Source: Chinchilla lanigera (lineage: Eukaryota; Chordata; Mammalia; Rodentia; Chinchillidae). Taken from it: 64,000 nucleotides of DNA. Under the pieces are notes generated by a model that had not been told where the DNA came from, did not search any database, and saw nothing but the letters and a program-made list of their open reading frames with translations. The translations under genes and the position numbers were made by a program. Of this stretch, positions 47,211-58,231 are shown piece by piece; within the stretch, counting starts at the first letter, position 1; each line of letters starts with the position of its first letter. Where the stretch lies: the NCBI RefSeq assembly GCF_000276665.1, contig NW_004955438.1, positions 5,932,949 to 5,996,948 on the forward strand, given 5' to 3'.

Positions 47211-47453
47211 CAGTCTAACAAGAACTTTTCTCCAATCTCTGATATTTAAAAAGTCCAAGTTGTATTTGGGAAGATATTTACGAAGCCCCGGCCATGAGAA
47301 GAGCTGTGTGTCCCTCCCATCTTCATCGTCCAGCTCCAACAGATCACTCCTTCTCTGCTGAGCAGTCAGCGCCATTGTGCCCTTCAAGGGAGTTGTGAGA
47401 ATCTGGGTTACTTGAGGGACCACAAGATGCTTTGTGTCAGTGAAACTTGTCAT
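47211..47453 (-). CDS. Candidate first coding exon, function unknown
   Basis: A 97-codon minus-strand frame occupies 47160-47453 in repeat-free sequence. The ATG at 47373-47375 has a strong Kozak context (A at -3, G at +4), whereas the upstream in-frame ATG at 47451-47453 has a T at -3, so I favour the former. From there 55 codons run to a possible splice donor CTG|GTAACC (47211|47210) in phase 0. The peptide has an acidic N-terminal patch (LLELDDEDGRD) followed by a basic/aromatic segment (WPGLRKYLPKYNLDFLNIRDWRK), a composition like a cytosolic N-terminal tail ahead of a first membrane segment. CpG dinucleotides are commoner here and in the 200 bases upstream than in the neighbourhood. I do not recognise the protein and saw no second exon in the window. 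A chance frame or old retrocopy is possible. Confidence 0.35.
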
Positions 47454-47477
47454 TTAACCCAGATTTAACACCTTCTT

Positions 47478-47700
47478 ACCTTCGCAGGTCCTTACTTTGT
47501 CTGCGTAGCGGGAATTTGTCCCAGAAACCTCTAAAGGATATGGCTACAAGGCGTTATTTCTGTTTTTGAGGTTGGTTATTCCTGATGAAGACAGTTGTAG
47601 CTGAAGAGTCAGAAAACCAGCGATCCTTTTCTGAACCCACCCTGTTACCTGTTAGAATAAACTTGTGTATGATCCTTATCTTTCCCCTCTCCAGGACACA
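47478..47700 (-). other. Possible 5' leader or upstream exon of the candidate gene
   Basis: Upstream of the candidate exon (higher coordinates) the minus strand is unique, comparatively CpG-rich, and contains a near-consensus splice donor AAG|GTAAGAAG at 47480|47479. This could be the end of a non-coding exon. The only acceptor-like site before the favoured ATG (CTCCCTTGAAG, ending at 47382) has a weak pyrimidine tract and would give a 98-base intron, so the exon structure is unresolved. No TATA box is evident. Confidence 0.22.
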
Positions 47701-48635
47701 GAAATGATTATTGCTACGAGATCATTTTACGCATATTTTAATGTCTTGAATTAAAAGGAAAACATCACAAGGATGAACGAATAAGCGCTATTTACCTCTG
47801 TTTCACCACAAGTATGTATTTCAAATTTAGATGACTTTTCCAATAACTTTGTATTCATTCATGTTCACGTTCTTAAATGCCTAATTAAACTATTATAAAT
47901 TTTATTCTGATTATCTTGTAAATAATTTATTTCAGAATATCTAACTCAGATAAGTTACACAAATAAAGCTTTGGATGGATAAAAATAAATGGGAGGAAAC
48001 AAATGAAGTTTTTAAAATGTCTAAGTTGCCTTATAGGGACATTTTTACTGGAAGAAAGAAATCCTGGAACTTGCATGATTAATAGATATAATTAGTTTAC
48101 AAAGGCTGAACATCAAGGATATCTAATGCCCAACTCTCTCCCTGGTACATCATCAGCTAGAATCAATTTGATAATGATCCTCCTTTACTCAGCTGAGAGA
48201 GGGGTGAAGTGTAGGGTATGTATTTAGGGAGTGGTGAAGGTGCTGGTTTGTACTGGCTTCAGCGCAAAAACAGCAAAAGCATCACTTCGAAGCTATCATC
48301 ATAATATTTTCAAACAACTGAATGCTAGAACTAAGATCCTGGCTTTCTTTCCCTTGAGTATAACTTGTTAAGCTCAGGCAAAAATTAACAAATAAAAGAA
48401 AGTGGAAATATATGCCCCTGGGAAACAGGGGAGAAAAATGAACATCGACTTCTCCATTGAAGAAGACAGACAGATGATCCCTGCAAGTTTTAGAAGTAAG
48501 GAAGATCTATTAAATACATTAATTTGCCTTTAATAAAATTCAATATCAAATGGAGTATTTTAGCATAATTGCTACCAAAAGAGAGAAAATACATAAACTA
48601 TTCTTTAGTGAGATTTTAAGTATTTGTAGAACTAA
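47701..48635. other. Unique sequence, nothing recognised
   Basis: No repeat family or open frame of interest. Confidence 0.45.
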
Positions 48636-48639
48636 TATA

Positions 48640-48740
48640 AATGTCTATGTTAAAATTCTGACTCTCCCAGTGATCTTAGGTAAGTAACATATCCAGTCTT
48701 CAGTTTCCTTATGTATTTAATATTAGTTTATTAAATTTTC
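48640..48740 (+). repeat. MIR fragment
   Basis: AAATTCTGACTCTCCCAGTGATCTTAGGTAAGTAACATATCCAGTCTTCAGTTTCCTTATG matches the forward MIR centre (CTGTGTGACCTTGGGCAAGTTACTTAACC..CTCAGTTTCCTCAT). Confidence 0.62.
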
Positions 48741-48880
48741 CAAATATATGCAAGACTTGTGTAAGTCTTATAACAAAGAGTCAGGTAAATAATGAATAAC
48801 TAGTATACTTTGTGTTAATATTATTATTATGTGTCACAATCAGCTCAAATCTAACCTGGCAATGCTTTGGTGGAGCATAC

Positions 48881-48915
48881 TGTGTCTGTCTGTCTATCTA
48901 TCTATCATCTATGTG
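48881..48915. repeat. TCTG/TCTA microsatellite
   Basis: CTGTCTGTCTGTCTATCTATCTATC on the plus strand. Tetranucleotide simple repeat. Confidence 0.9.
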
Positions 48916-49044
48916 TGTACATATTTATATATGAGTAGATAACAGATAGGTACATTGTATGGTATATGAGTAAGTATGTCTTATATGTGCTCTACTGTAC
49001 TGATTAAAGAAATCGCTTCCACTGGTTTTATCATTCAACCTTCC

Positions 49045-49295
49045 TGTTGTTGGGCAAACTACGTGACACCCACAACTGAAGTTAGGAGAGATTTATTTGA
49101 GCTCACTGTTTCAGCCCGTGGTTGGCTGGCTCCAAGGCAGAGACAGGGCTGAAGTTCAGAGTTGTTGGGACACAGCAGGGGGAGCACAGCAGAGCAGGAG
49201 GGGCCAGAAGTCTTATACGGACCCCAAGGCCACACCTCCATAACCCATCAAGGCAAACCTAGAAGCACGTTCACCAAGCCCCAGGGCAGAACACA
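49045..49295 (-). mobile_element. MaLR-type LTR fragment, antisense
   Basis: GTTAGGAGAGATTTATTTGAGCTCACTGTTTCAGCCCGTGGTTGGCTGGCTCCAAGGCAG and CCATCAAGGCAAACC resemble the reverse complement of MT-like LTRs (GTTTAATTTGACTCACGGTTTCAGAG...GTTCATGGTTGGCTGGCTCC). Related copies sit at 54358 and 56472. The 60-codon frame is incidental. Confidence 0.68.
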
Positions 49296-49765
49296 GAAAC
49301 AATAAGTATAATTTTTAAAAGTCTGTTTCTTGAGACTGTGTAATATGGTGATGGGACAACTACCCATTCATCTGAATTCTCAATTTCCTCTTTATTTTTA
49401 CTGTTTTATAATTTTCTAATATAAATTAGCAATCTGCCATCTGTTAACCTTGATTTCTCCTCTGGAAAAAATAATAGGACTCATAATACCCTTTCTGGCT
49501 TTCTATAAAGCATGCTGGGGGTATTGAAATTAAAAGTGAATATAAAATTATATAGGATTTACCAATTTGTAAATATTATTATCAGAAATATAATAATAGT
49601 ATAGATAAGTAAATAGGGGAAAATAGTTTACCAAGACCAAAAATAATGTGAGAACTAAATAATTATAAGGGAAAGCTAGTACTTAGCTTGCAAAAATGAA
49701 AGAGGATGTGTTTTAATTTCTTTGGGACCTCACTGGTGCAGCTCACAACAAATAGTAGAAAGGGA
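49296..49765. other. Unique AT-rich sequence, nothing recognised
   Basis: No family recognised. Confidence 0.45.
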
Positions 49766-49769
49766 ATCA

Positions 49770-49915
49770 AGATTGTCCTAGATTTAAATTCAAATGCAGT
49801 CACTAGCTAATGATCTACTGGCTATAATACTTAGCTTCCAGGGTTGCTTCAAAGTAAAAGAAATGTGTTTTTTAAACACTTAATACAGTGGCTGATACAT
49901 AGCTCTCAATAACTA
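49770..49915 (+). repeat. MIR SINE
   Basis: TAGATTTAAATTCAAATGCAGTCACTAGCTAATGATC, TTCCAGGGTTGCTTCAAAGTAAAAGAAATG and AACACTTAATACAGTGGCTGATACATAG..CTCAATAAC follow the forward MIR including its 3' end (GCGCTTAGAACAGTGCCTGGCACATAGTAAGCGCTCAATAA). Confidence 0.75.
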
Positions 49916-50154
49916 TAACTAATAAAAAATTAATTATGGAGTAATTCACATGAACATTTAAAAAATCTAGAGATTCCCCATGCTTTGGCCAATAAAAAAG
50001 AGTTTCAGAGATATGAAGATCATATGGCAATATCTGTCTCGGTGATTTAATATGGCAATACAATCAATGCAACCATAATAAATTAAAACCATATTCATCA
50101 TACCTATAAAAATAAATACAACAAGCAGCAATAATGACAAGAATGAATCACACA

Positions 50155-50295
50155 GAGTCAGCTTCTGAATTGAAATTGCTTGGCCAGGTATCACCTCATT
50201 AATTCTCTTACCTTCAAGATAAATGAAGCAATTTTATAATCTTAAGAGCACTGAATTATATTTCAGAGAATAATCAGTATTATTGATAGAAATGA
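50155..50295 (+). repeat. MIR-like fragment
   Basis: GAGTCAGCTTCTGAATTGAAATTGCTTGGCCAGGTATCACC, TTCTCTTACCTTCAAGATAAATGAAGC and TTAAGAGCACTGAATTATAT are compatible with a forward MIR but diverged. Confidence 0.42.
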
Positions 50296-50544
50296 ACATA
50301 CTTGAAATCTCCTTGATTCTATAATGACTTTTCATTTCAGTGCAAACCCAAGGTTTTAAAAGAAATTTAATTATATTTATGACTGAATTAAAAAATTAAT
50401 CTTGATGAAAAAGGAAAAGATTGAAGTACAATATAAAAAGGAATTTGGATATCAAATACTCTCATTTGACTGTATTTTTATGCCTTTAATATGAGTTAAT
50501 CACAGATGTAGAGGTAAAATTTCCCCCTGACAAATGTATATGAC

Positions 50545-50589
50545 TTTTTAATTCATAAGATATTGTGAATTAATTCATAAGATATTGTG
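50545..50589. repeat. Small tandem duplication
   Basis: AATTCATAAGATATTGTG occurs twice in tandem about 22 bases apart. Identical copies imply a recent slip. Confidence 0.85.
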
Positions 50590-52790
50590 GAAAAATTGCT
50601 TTTGGAGAAGGCAGCTAAAGTTTTAAGTATTTTCAAATAGTGTCTTGCACCAAACCCAACAATAATAACAAGATCAGGACAGAATCTCTAGACGCAAACT
50701 CCCAAACTATTGAGATTTTTATCTTACTAATAATCATTTGGAGTTGTTCCTAGAACCTATTGTTTAAAATTGTTCTGTGGAAGTCAGGATAACAGAATTA
50801 TATGAAACATACATTAAATTTGAAGGAGTACAAATTGTAGACAGAGTTCTGGAAAGACTACACATTTTGAGGTGGTAGAGCATAGGGGAGTTGACAAAGG
50901 AATTAGTGTGCAAAAGAAATTTAAAGGGAAACTCAGATGAAACTTGCAAGATACTACTGCTGGAAAAAACTAAGGGGCAGAAAGCCCCATAACAATGAGG
51001 CTTCAGAACATACCATATTACCCGTTAAAATTATTGAATTTCCAAAAAAATTTCACTTTGAGGTGTAAAAAGAAATTTCTGCTTAGTCACATAAATTTGA
51101 AACCCACCATAGATTGAGATAAAGTATTTAAAAACAAATATCTACAACAGTAGCCCAAAATTAAAGAACATAATTAAAATTGAACATTGAAACTGGAAAA
51201 ACACTGTCAAATTCATTACTAGAAAAAATTCCCATAATTATTCTCCTGGAAGTTTTTCCACAAGTTTCTTGGTAATAATGGTAATGAAGAGAAGAAGGAT
51301 AATAATGATGTTAGTGTCACTGTTGATTGGAAAATGTAGTTGTGTTTCAGCATCTATCATTACATAGAAATTCTTTTGACCTCAAAGTTTTCCAAACATT
51401 CGTAACTTTTCTAATTTAGAGAAATTATATAATTGTTTCTTCATTTTATATCTTTCTGAACATGCTCCAGCTGTGAACTAAATTTGAAAACTTTCAACTC
51501 AAACATATTTCCTATATATACATCTCATATCCATTGCTGGAAAGAACTTACTCTCCTCTTTCCCGAACTGTGAAGCTCCTTCCTAAATTTTCTTTTATTG
51601 TCAGATCAATAACCACTTTCTATGTGTTGGTCAACAAAAGGTTCAGTGTGCTAGTAATCTCTGCATTTGAAGAAACTAAATAACCAAGATATTATGCTGA
51701 GAATTTGTCTAAACTTAGAGCTCTTGACAAGTAAGACATCCAGAAGATTTGGGACATACTGTATTTTCCAGTCTATGGGGAATCATAGTCAACTAAAAGC
51801 ATAGTGTGGGCTTTGATTAGACAGTGAAAAATGTATGATTGTTTTTCTCCAAAAGATAGTTACATTTCTCTAGTTCATAAAATGATGAAGCCTATATTAA
51901 ATGGTAAAGGAAATAAAACATTAGTTGTGCATTACGGTAACTCTGAGCACAAGCTGCAAGTCCCTCAAGGTCAGAGTTTAGGGAGAATTCAATATAAGTC
52001 TGTATTGGATTCTTGACCCATAATTTGTTATTTTCTGAATATGTGGGAAATGTTTTAACTCTATGCTTCCATACAGCTTGATATAATGAATGGAGAGTGC
52101 ATGAGGAGATACTATCCAGGTAGACATTCAGTAAATAGGCGGTCCCACAGCTACTGATGCAGGTATCACATCTGCGGGGCAGTTAAGAGCCCTCAATTGT
52201 CCTGGTGAATAGTTAGAATGACCCCCCAAGGTTTTTTTTTGCCTTTGATGATGAATTAGATATTGTTTTGAAAAAACCTAGAGATAGCTTTTTTTTTGCT
52301 GAAAATTTTCAATCTGTTTTGGATTCTTGTTTTAAATGTCATGATTTAATTTATTTCTCCTCTGTAAGTCAATCACTCTTTCTATCTTGATGTCTTTCTT
52401 TTTATCCTTGGAGTTAAAAATTACCATGATTTTGGAGCATTCTATAACCTCATAACCTACAAATGCAAACCTTTCTTAATATTAAGAATATACATTTATA
52501 TTATTTGTAATTTATCTGATCCTTATTTATTTAATACTTCTAGAACATCTACTAGAGACATGAGCTAGTCTAGCCGTATCTGTATCTACCATCATTTCCT
52601 TCATTTCTTTTGTCTATATATTTTGGCAATATTCTTCTATTCATCTAATGAATTAGTTGAATGGGAAATATTCTTAGTTGTATAAAGAGTATCTTCTGAG
52701 GAAAAGAAAAGAGTAGATTTAAAGTCATAATCTAAAGTCTTTTATTCTCTTATTAGTTTTCCTTTTTAACTTTACAATGGAGTAACATCT
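50590..52790. other. Unique sequence, nothing recognised
   Basis: No repeat family, RNA gene or convincing frame seen over about 2.2 kb. Confidence 0.42.
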
Positions 52791-52797
52791 ATAACGT

Positions 52798-53206
52798 GTG
52801 ATAGTTAATTGTGTGTCCATTTCAATACAAGATGCCTAATGGATTTGTGAAGGCTGAAGGATGGAGTTACTGAAGAGAAAAGCCCCACCCCAGGTCCGAG
52901 GGCCACAAACCAATAGGTGTGCAGACTGGATGAAAAAAAGGGTAAGAAGAAGCAAGTCTGCCCCATTTGTTTCTTTGGAGGAGATCCAGTCTTTGCCACC
53001 ACTTTGGACATTTGCTCAGCATTCCAGTGCACAACCTTCTGTGCTGGTTCCAGAGCACACACGTCAGCCTACTAACGTAGACCCTTAAGCTTTCTGATAA
53101 GGTCTAACACCATAATCTGCAATGAGCTCCTAGCCTTTGACTTTTGACTGCATCTTTCCCCTTCTCTAGTTTTGCATTTTTCTAAAGGCAGCCTTTGCAA
53201 TCCTAT
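52798..53206 (+). mobile_element. ERVL-type LTR (MLT2-like), first of an adjacent pair
   Basis: It starts GTGATAGTTAATTGTGTGTCCATTTC, the start of the MLT2-like class, and runs about 400 bases, with GAGATCCAGTCTTTGCC..TTTGGACATTTGCTC in its second half. A second LTR start follows directly at 53207. The frames of 63-85 codons on both strands here are incidental. Confidence 0.5.
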
Positions 53207-53700
53207 GTGATAGTTAACTGATGGTTTCAACTAGAGTAAGAACACCCAAGTATATTGGATTAGCATAGCTCTGGGTGTGGTAGAAGGGATTTGCTCTATG
53301 AAACTATCTACCCTTGGTATGAATGGCACCAACTACTAGGCTTGTAGCCTGAATGGAATAAAAGGGAAATGAGGAAGGAAGGCTCATAGCTGTTTCATTG
53401 GAGGAGCTCCAGCCTTCATCCTTCATTGTGGGCATCGTCTCCTGACTTCCAGTGCAGACTTCTGACTTTCATGCAGAATGTTCAGCCTCCTGATGAGGGC
53501 TTGCCCAGGACTCTACACTGAGCTCCAGGCCTTCCTCCAGTGAAACTGGATCCTTAAGATCTCCAGCACACAGACAGCCCTTTCACACCCTTCCATGCTT
53601 GACTGTGCACACGGCCCTTGTAAGCCTACCTTTTAAATCATTATATATTTATCTATCCTGTATTAAGCCTGTTTCTATGGCGAGCACTGACTGATGTAGC
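53207..53700 (+). mobile_element. ERVL-type LTR (MLT2-like), second of the pair
   Basis: It starts TGTGATAGTTAACTGATGGTTTCAAC, contains CTGGGTGTGGTAGAAGGG and TAGCCTGAATGGAATAAAAGG, GGAGCTCCAGCCTTCATCC, and ends TATTTATCTATCCTGTATTAAGCCTGTTTCTATGGCGAGCACTGACTGATG, matching '..ATATATCTATCCTATTAGTTCTGTTTCTCTGGAGAACCCTGACTAATA'. Both ends of the LTR are therefore recognisable. Confidence 0.7.
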
Positions 53701-53724
53701 CTACTTGGTAAACACTTCATATAT

Positions 53725-54345
53725 CACTTTTATTTATATTAAATCCATTCCTCCAGTGAACCCTGATACAATGTACAATGAGCAAATATGTCAATTTATA
53801 CATGTAAATATATTTAAAGTCTCAAGCTGCAGTCAAATACATATGAATATATACAACAGTCATCTCAGGTGCTTCCTTTATTCCCACACACAATCAGTAT
53901 CCCGCCCTCCAAACCGCCATTCTGACTTTAGCCATCATTGAAGAGTTCTGCCTGCTTTTGAATTTCTCACAAATAAAATCATGAAATGATAGAACAGGTT
54001 TTCTTTTGTGTTTGACTAGTAGAATTAGTTTTAAAAGATTCACTTATGTTGTTCTATATACCAGTAGTTTACCATTGCTATATGTTATTGTGGTGAACAT
54101 TTTGGATGTTTTGTGGAACATGCATATGCTCACTACTCTTGGAATCTGGAGTGAACTTGTTGGGCCATCAAATGTAGAAGTTTTCACCTTTAGAAAATGC
54201 AAACAAATTTTATAATATGGTGCCTCAGCTTTATTCTCATCAGCACTCAAAATGATCAATAAATTGGTAGATGTTGTTACATTTTGTTCAATTTATATTT
54301 CTACTTTGTCTTAACATTCTGGTTGATCAAGAATATTTTCTGTCA
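53725..54345 (-). mobile_element. Ancient L1 3' region (antisense)
   Basis: TTCACTTATGTTGTTCTATATACCAGTAG, GTGAACATTTTGGATG, GGAATCTGGAGTGAACTTGTTGGGCCATCAAATG and TCATCAGCACTCAAAATGATC parallel antisense old-L1 landmarks ('..TGTTGCATGTATCAGTAG', '..ATGAACATT', 'AGGAGTGGAATTGCTGGGTCATATGG', '..ACCAGCAGTGTATGAG'). Confidence 0.62.
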
Positions 54346-54357
54346 TTTCTGAATATG

Positions 54358-54720
54358 TTAGTCAGCTTTCCATTATTTTGATGAAATAGCTACAAAGAGA
54401 ATAGATTGAACTTGCCCACAGTTTTGGAGGTTTTAGTCTGCCGTGGGCTGGCACTGTTGCTTTTGAGCCCATGTCATGGCTGAATATCCTGGTAGGAATG
54501 TATGGCATGGGAGAAGCTATTCTCTTCATAGCCAGGACACAAAGAGACTAGAAGGAACTGAGTTTTAACAGCCCCTTCAAGAAAGCACCCCAATGACCGG
54601 ACTTCCTCTCGCTAAACAACGCCTCATAAATACCCCAGCCCTTCCGAGTAGCACCACCCTCTGCGGACCAAGTCTTCAATAGATGATCGCTAAGGAGGCA
54701 TTCAAGAGCCAGAGTAACAC
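54358..54720 (-). mobile_element. MaLR-type LTR, antisense
   Basis: TCAGCTTTCCATTATTTTGATGAAATAGC, CACAGTTTTGGAGGTTTTAGTC and CACCCCAATGACCGGACTTCCTCTCGC match the reverse complement of MT-like MaLR LTRs (..GTCAGCTTTCTGTTGCTGTGAC.., ..CCAGTGACCTACTTCCTCCAA..). Confidence 0.66.
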
Positions 54721-56465
54721 TGACTAATCTTTTCTCTTGCCAGTAAGATCCTTTAATGGATTCTGATCATTTGTTGTCCATTCATTAGAGTCAGGTCTTT
54801 CATTGGAAGTTCCCCAGATGGCAGCAATTCAAGAGCGAGTGTAAAAGGATGTTTTCTTTCTCTCTATGGATTGCCACTAGAGATGAATTAGTTAAATGAC
54901 TCTGCTGAGGCATCTGGATGCTATCCTTCAGCGTCATGTCCGTTTGTAGTCTTCAGCCTCGGGGACATAGGAAATTGAGTCTATATTGAGTTTATCTTGA
55001 CTCCAGCAGATTAAGCATGCTTCCACAGGTACAATACCAGATTCCCCAGTGAGGTCAACAGGTAAGTGCCTGATGAAGACTTCTCATCATGAGGTGCTGT
55101 TTCTAAGTCCTACTCATAAAGCTTTAATTCTGAAACCTAAGTCTTACCCATGTCAAGAGCCACACATTACTATTTCTATTTAACTGATATAAAACATTTA
55201 TTTCTCTTAGAGCAGTCTGTAATTCAGTTTTCCAGCAAGCTATGTATCCTGGCAAACCTGTTTCCTCTCTCTAACACATTTTATGTTCTGTTTTTCTTTC
55301 AAATGGCTTGAAAATTTCATTGTTCTCTTTTCCTTCCATACTAAGAAGTAGTAGTAGCATTTCTTGTGCTCAGTAATTCATTCCAGTTCCTGTTAGAATA
55401 AGTTGCTCTTTTCAGGGACAAATAATGAATTGGTGTGATATTGAAAAAAAAGAAATTCCATGGTGCATGATATACCAGTGTGACTTCCCATGCACTGACA
55501 AGCAAAAGCATAAATGTAAGCTCAAGTGTACTTGATCAGTTAGAGAAGTACGTCAATAGCTAAGGACAAATGATAATATTTCCTTGATATTAACATAGGC
55601 TGTTTTGGTGTGGTGACAATAATAACACTGTATTATAAACAAAGTACAGTCAAATGCTGATCTCTGGAGCCACTTGAAGTTTATACAGCTTTCTGAAACC
55701 TATCATAAAATACTGACTTGCATATTTCCCTTGATATTCATTTTGTAGCTCAGTTTATTGGTGGATTATAAATCATCATATATAGGTAGGGAAATATGGA
55801 TAAATTATAAGTGCATATATTCCTTTTCCACTATATAATTCTAAGAACCATTTTACCAAAGTGCTTTACATAACTTTGAGATTATTCTTACTTGCAATAA
55901 TTTTTGGTCTATAGTATTAATTCAAGATGTTCTCTGTTCCAGCATCATCCAGAGAGTAAGAAGTTCTAAATCATAAGTATGCAGACCTGAAACTATCCCA
56001 AACAGTGATTTATTAATCACATGGTAAAATAAAATATATTTCAAAGCTTTAGAAGTATAAAATAACTATGTAGAAAAATAGGGTCTCAAGATAGAATGAA
56101 ACCCCGGAGGTCATCTGAACTGAACCACAAATCATTGTATGAATGCTCCCTCTAATCTAAACCAAGGGTTAAACACACCCAGAATATTCAGAAAAAGTGT
56201 AACTATGGAACTATATGTTGAAGTAAAATTATTATTTAGTAAATTATTACCATCATTCAGATTGATCATCAGGATTAAATAGCACAAATTTCTTCTAATG
56301 AAGACAGTGCAAATATTTCAGGGTTACTGCCAATCTTCTTATGATATGTCTTTGGGGTTTGCACCCCTAGCTCCTTCATGTATTTTACATACATTAGGGT
56401 TTGATTCCCTTCTTAATTTTCATGTCTGTCCTCTGTTAAAATTTAATCTGAGGTAAAAATAAACT
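54721..56465. other. Unique sequence, nothing recognised
   Basis: No repeat family or gene recognised. Confidence 0.42.
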
Positions 56466-56471
56466 TATTGG

Positions 56472-56785
56472 CCAGTTTTCCTTTGTTGTGAAAAAATACT
56501 TCACACCAACAATTGAAAAGAAGAGAGATTGGTTTGACTCACGGTTTCAGAGGATCTAGTTCATGGTTTCCTGGATCCAAGGCAGGGCCATGATGGTAGA
56601 AAGGTATTGAAGCAAAGCTGCTCCATTCATGGCGCAGAGGAATAAAGAAGCAGAACAGTGCCAGAGAAAAAGGGCCAGGGACTAAGACCCAAGGTAACAT
56701 CTTCATGAGCCACTGAGTCATGCCTAGAAGTGTATTTTTCTAATATGCTAGGTGACTCCTAAATCAATCAAGTTGACTAATAAGC
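56472..56785 (-). mobile_element. MaLR-type LTR, antisense
   Basis: TTTCCTTTGTTGTGAAAAAATAC, AGAGATTGGTTTGACTCACGGTTTCAGAGGATCTAGTTCATGGTTTCCTGGATCC and GACTCCTAAATCAATCAAGTTGACTAATAAGC give the reverse complement of an MT-like LTR. This is the clearest of the three antisense copies at 49-57 kb. Confidence 0.76.
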
Positions 56786-56789
56786 TTAA

Positions 56790-57690
56790 CTGTCAAAACA
56801 GATAACTGGAAATTTAATTTTAAATTGGTCATATGAAGCAAACCTTCATTCTTGACACTAGCCATTGTTGGAAGTTATCTTCCATTGCATTAAGGTTTTA
56901 ACTCTCTGTATATATAATATTATTTACTTATATAAAGATTAATATTAAAACATCTCAGTCTGTTTTATATTATTGATAAGCCACATTTTTATTATTGGAA
57001 TTTTGAAAATTCACAGAAGTCAAAACAGCACTGAATATAAATACTATATTTAATTTTTATCTTTTCAATTCAATAGATTACTTAACTCCATCAAGAACTT
57101 GCTGGATTTCAATTGAATCCTTCTGGCTTTATATAATCCAAAATTTTGGACAGAGTTCTAGCAGTTCCCTTATCCAAATCTTTTATAATTTACTTAGACA
57201 GTAGAAGTAAGCAGAATTATGCCTAATATGATAAATAATTTATATTCAATAAAATATTTTAGCCTGTTTTAAATTCATCCAAATAGTGGTAGCTCTCCAT
57301 TCCATCTATGTTGATTACAGAATTTCATAAGATGTTGTACAGCTCCAAGAAAGTGGCATGGTAATTTGTTGTGTCACTGGTTAGAAGTGTACACTGAATG
57401 AAGGTAATTACTAAGGAGAAGATGTATCTACTCACTACAATTTTCAACCTATTCCTCCTAATGCTTTATGTTTTTCTGAAGTTCCCAAATACAAATGAAC
57501 AACTGATGTCATATTTTCAATCTAGAATATTCTCTTAATTATACAATCTAACCCACTAACACTTTAAGTTCTGCCAAGTTATCAGAAAAATATAAGGGAC
57601 AGTAATTTGATATGGCCTGTTTTTTTTTTTCTATACTTTCTCAATCTCTGTAATGTAAACCTATACCAAACAGAAATTTAGATAATCATT
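56790..57690. other. Unique AT-rich sequence, nothing recognised
   Basis: No family recognised. Confidence 0.45.
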
Positions 57691-57706
57691 TACTTAACAG
57701 TGCAAT

Positions 57707-57875
57707 ATCACCCTGGGCGTGGTGGTGCACGCCTGTAATCCCAGCACTCAGGAGGCTGAGGCAGGAGGATCCTTGTAAGTTCCAGGCCAGCCTGGGCTAC
57801 AAAGGCAGCTCAAGGCCAGCCTGAACTGCAGAACAAGATCTTGTCACAAAAAGATAAAAAACAAATGAACAAAAA
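57707..57875 (+). mobile_element. B1 SINE, full length, with 11-bp TSD
   Basis: CCTGGGCGTGGTGGTGCACGCCTGTAATCCCAGCACTCAGGAGGCTGAGGCAGGAGGATC is a near-consensus 7SL-derived head with an intact B box. AGGCCAGCCTG occurs twice (57784 and 57813), showing an internal tandem duplication of about 29 bases. AACAGTGCAAT flanks it at 57696-57706 and 57876-57886. It lies immediately upstream of the MaLR element. Confidence 0.96.
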
Positions 57876-57886
57876 AACAGTGCAAT

Positions 57887-58231
57887 GTCTTGAATGTATC
57901 CGCTTTAAAACTCAGAGGTTGCTAGATTTACAGTAGTCAATAATGGAGACTTTACAAGGTGATTATGCAATGAAGGGCGTTCCCTCAGGAGTGAGAGTAA
58001 AACACTTATAAAAAAGCTTCCCACACACATTGGTTTTTCTGCTCTTCTCTCCCTTGAGGACAAAGTGTTTTTCCACTGCAGGGGATGCAGCCCTCACTAG
58101 ACCACTGAACCTGCCAGTGTCTATGTTTTGTACTCCTCAGGTTCCATCTTTGAGAAATCAATTTTTCTTTGTTATAAACTGTCAAGTCATTGGTGTCCTG
58201 TAAAAGAAGCACCAAAGGGACTAAAACAAAA
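57887..58231 (+). repeat. 5' LTR of the MaLR element
   Basis: TCTTGAATGTATCCGC at the start, CACTTATAAAAAAGCTTCCC (TATA-like) in the middle, GATGCAGCCCTCACTAGACC, TTTGAGAAATCAATTTTTCTTTG and an end CTGTAAAAGAAGCACCAAAGGGACTAAAACA. This matches MST-like MaLR LTR order (..TTATAAAAGAAG.., GCAGCCCTC..CCAGA, GAGAAATAAATTTCTGTTG, ATAGCAGCCCAAACAGACTAAGACA). Confidence 0.72.

Noticed and set aside
52805..53088. Overlapping 63-85 codon frames on both strands
   Set aside because: They lie entirely in an LTR-like repeat and overlap one another in three frames.
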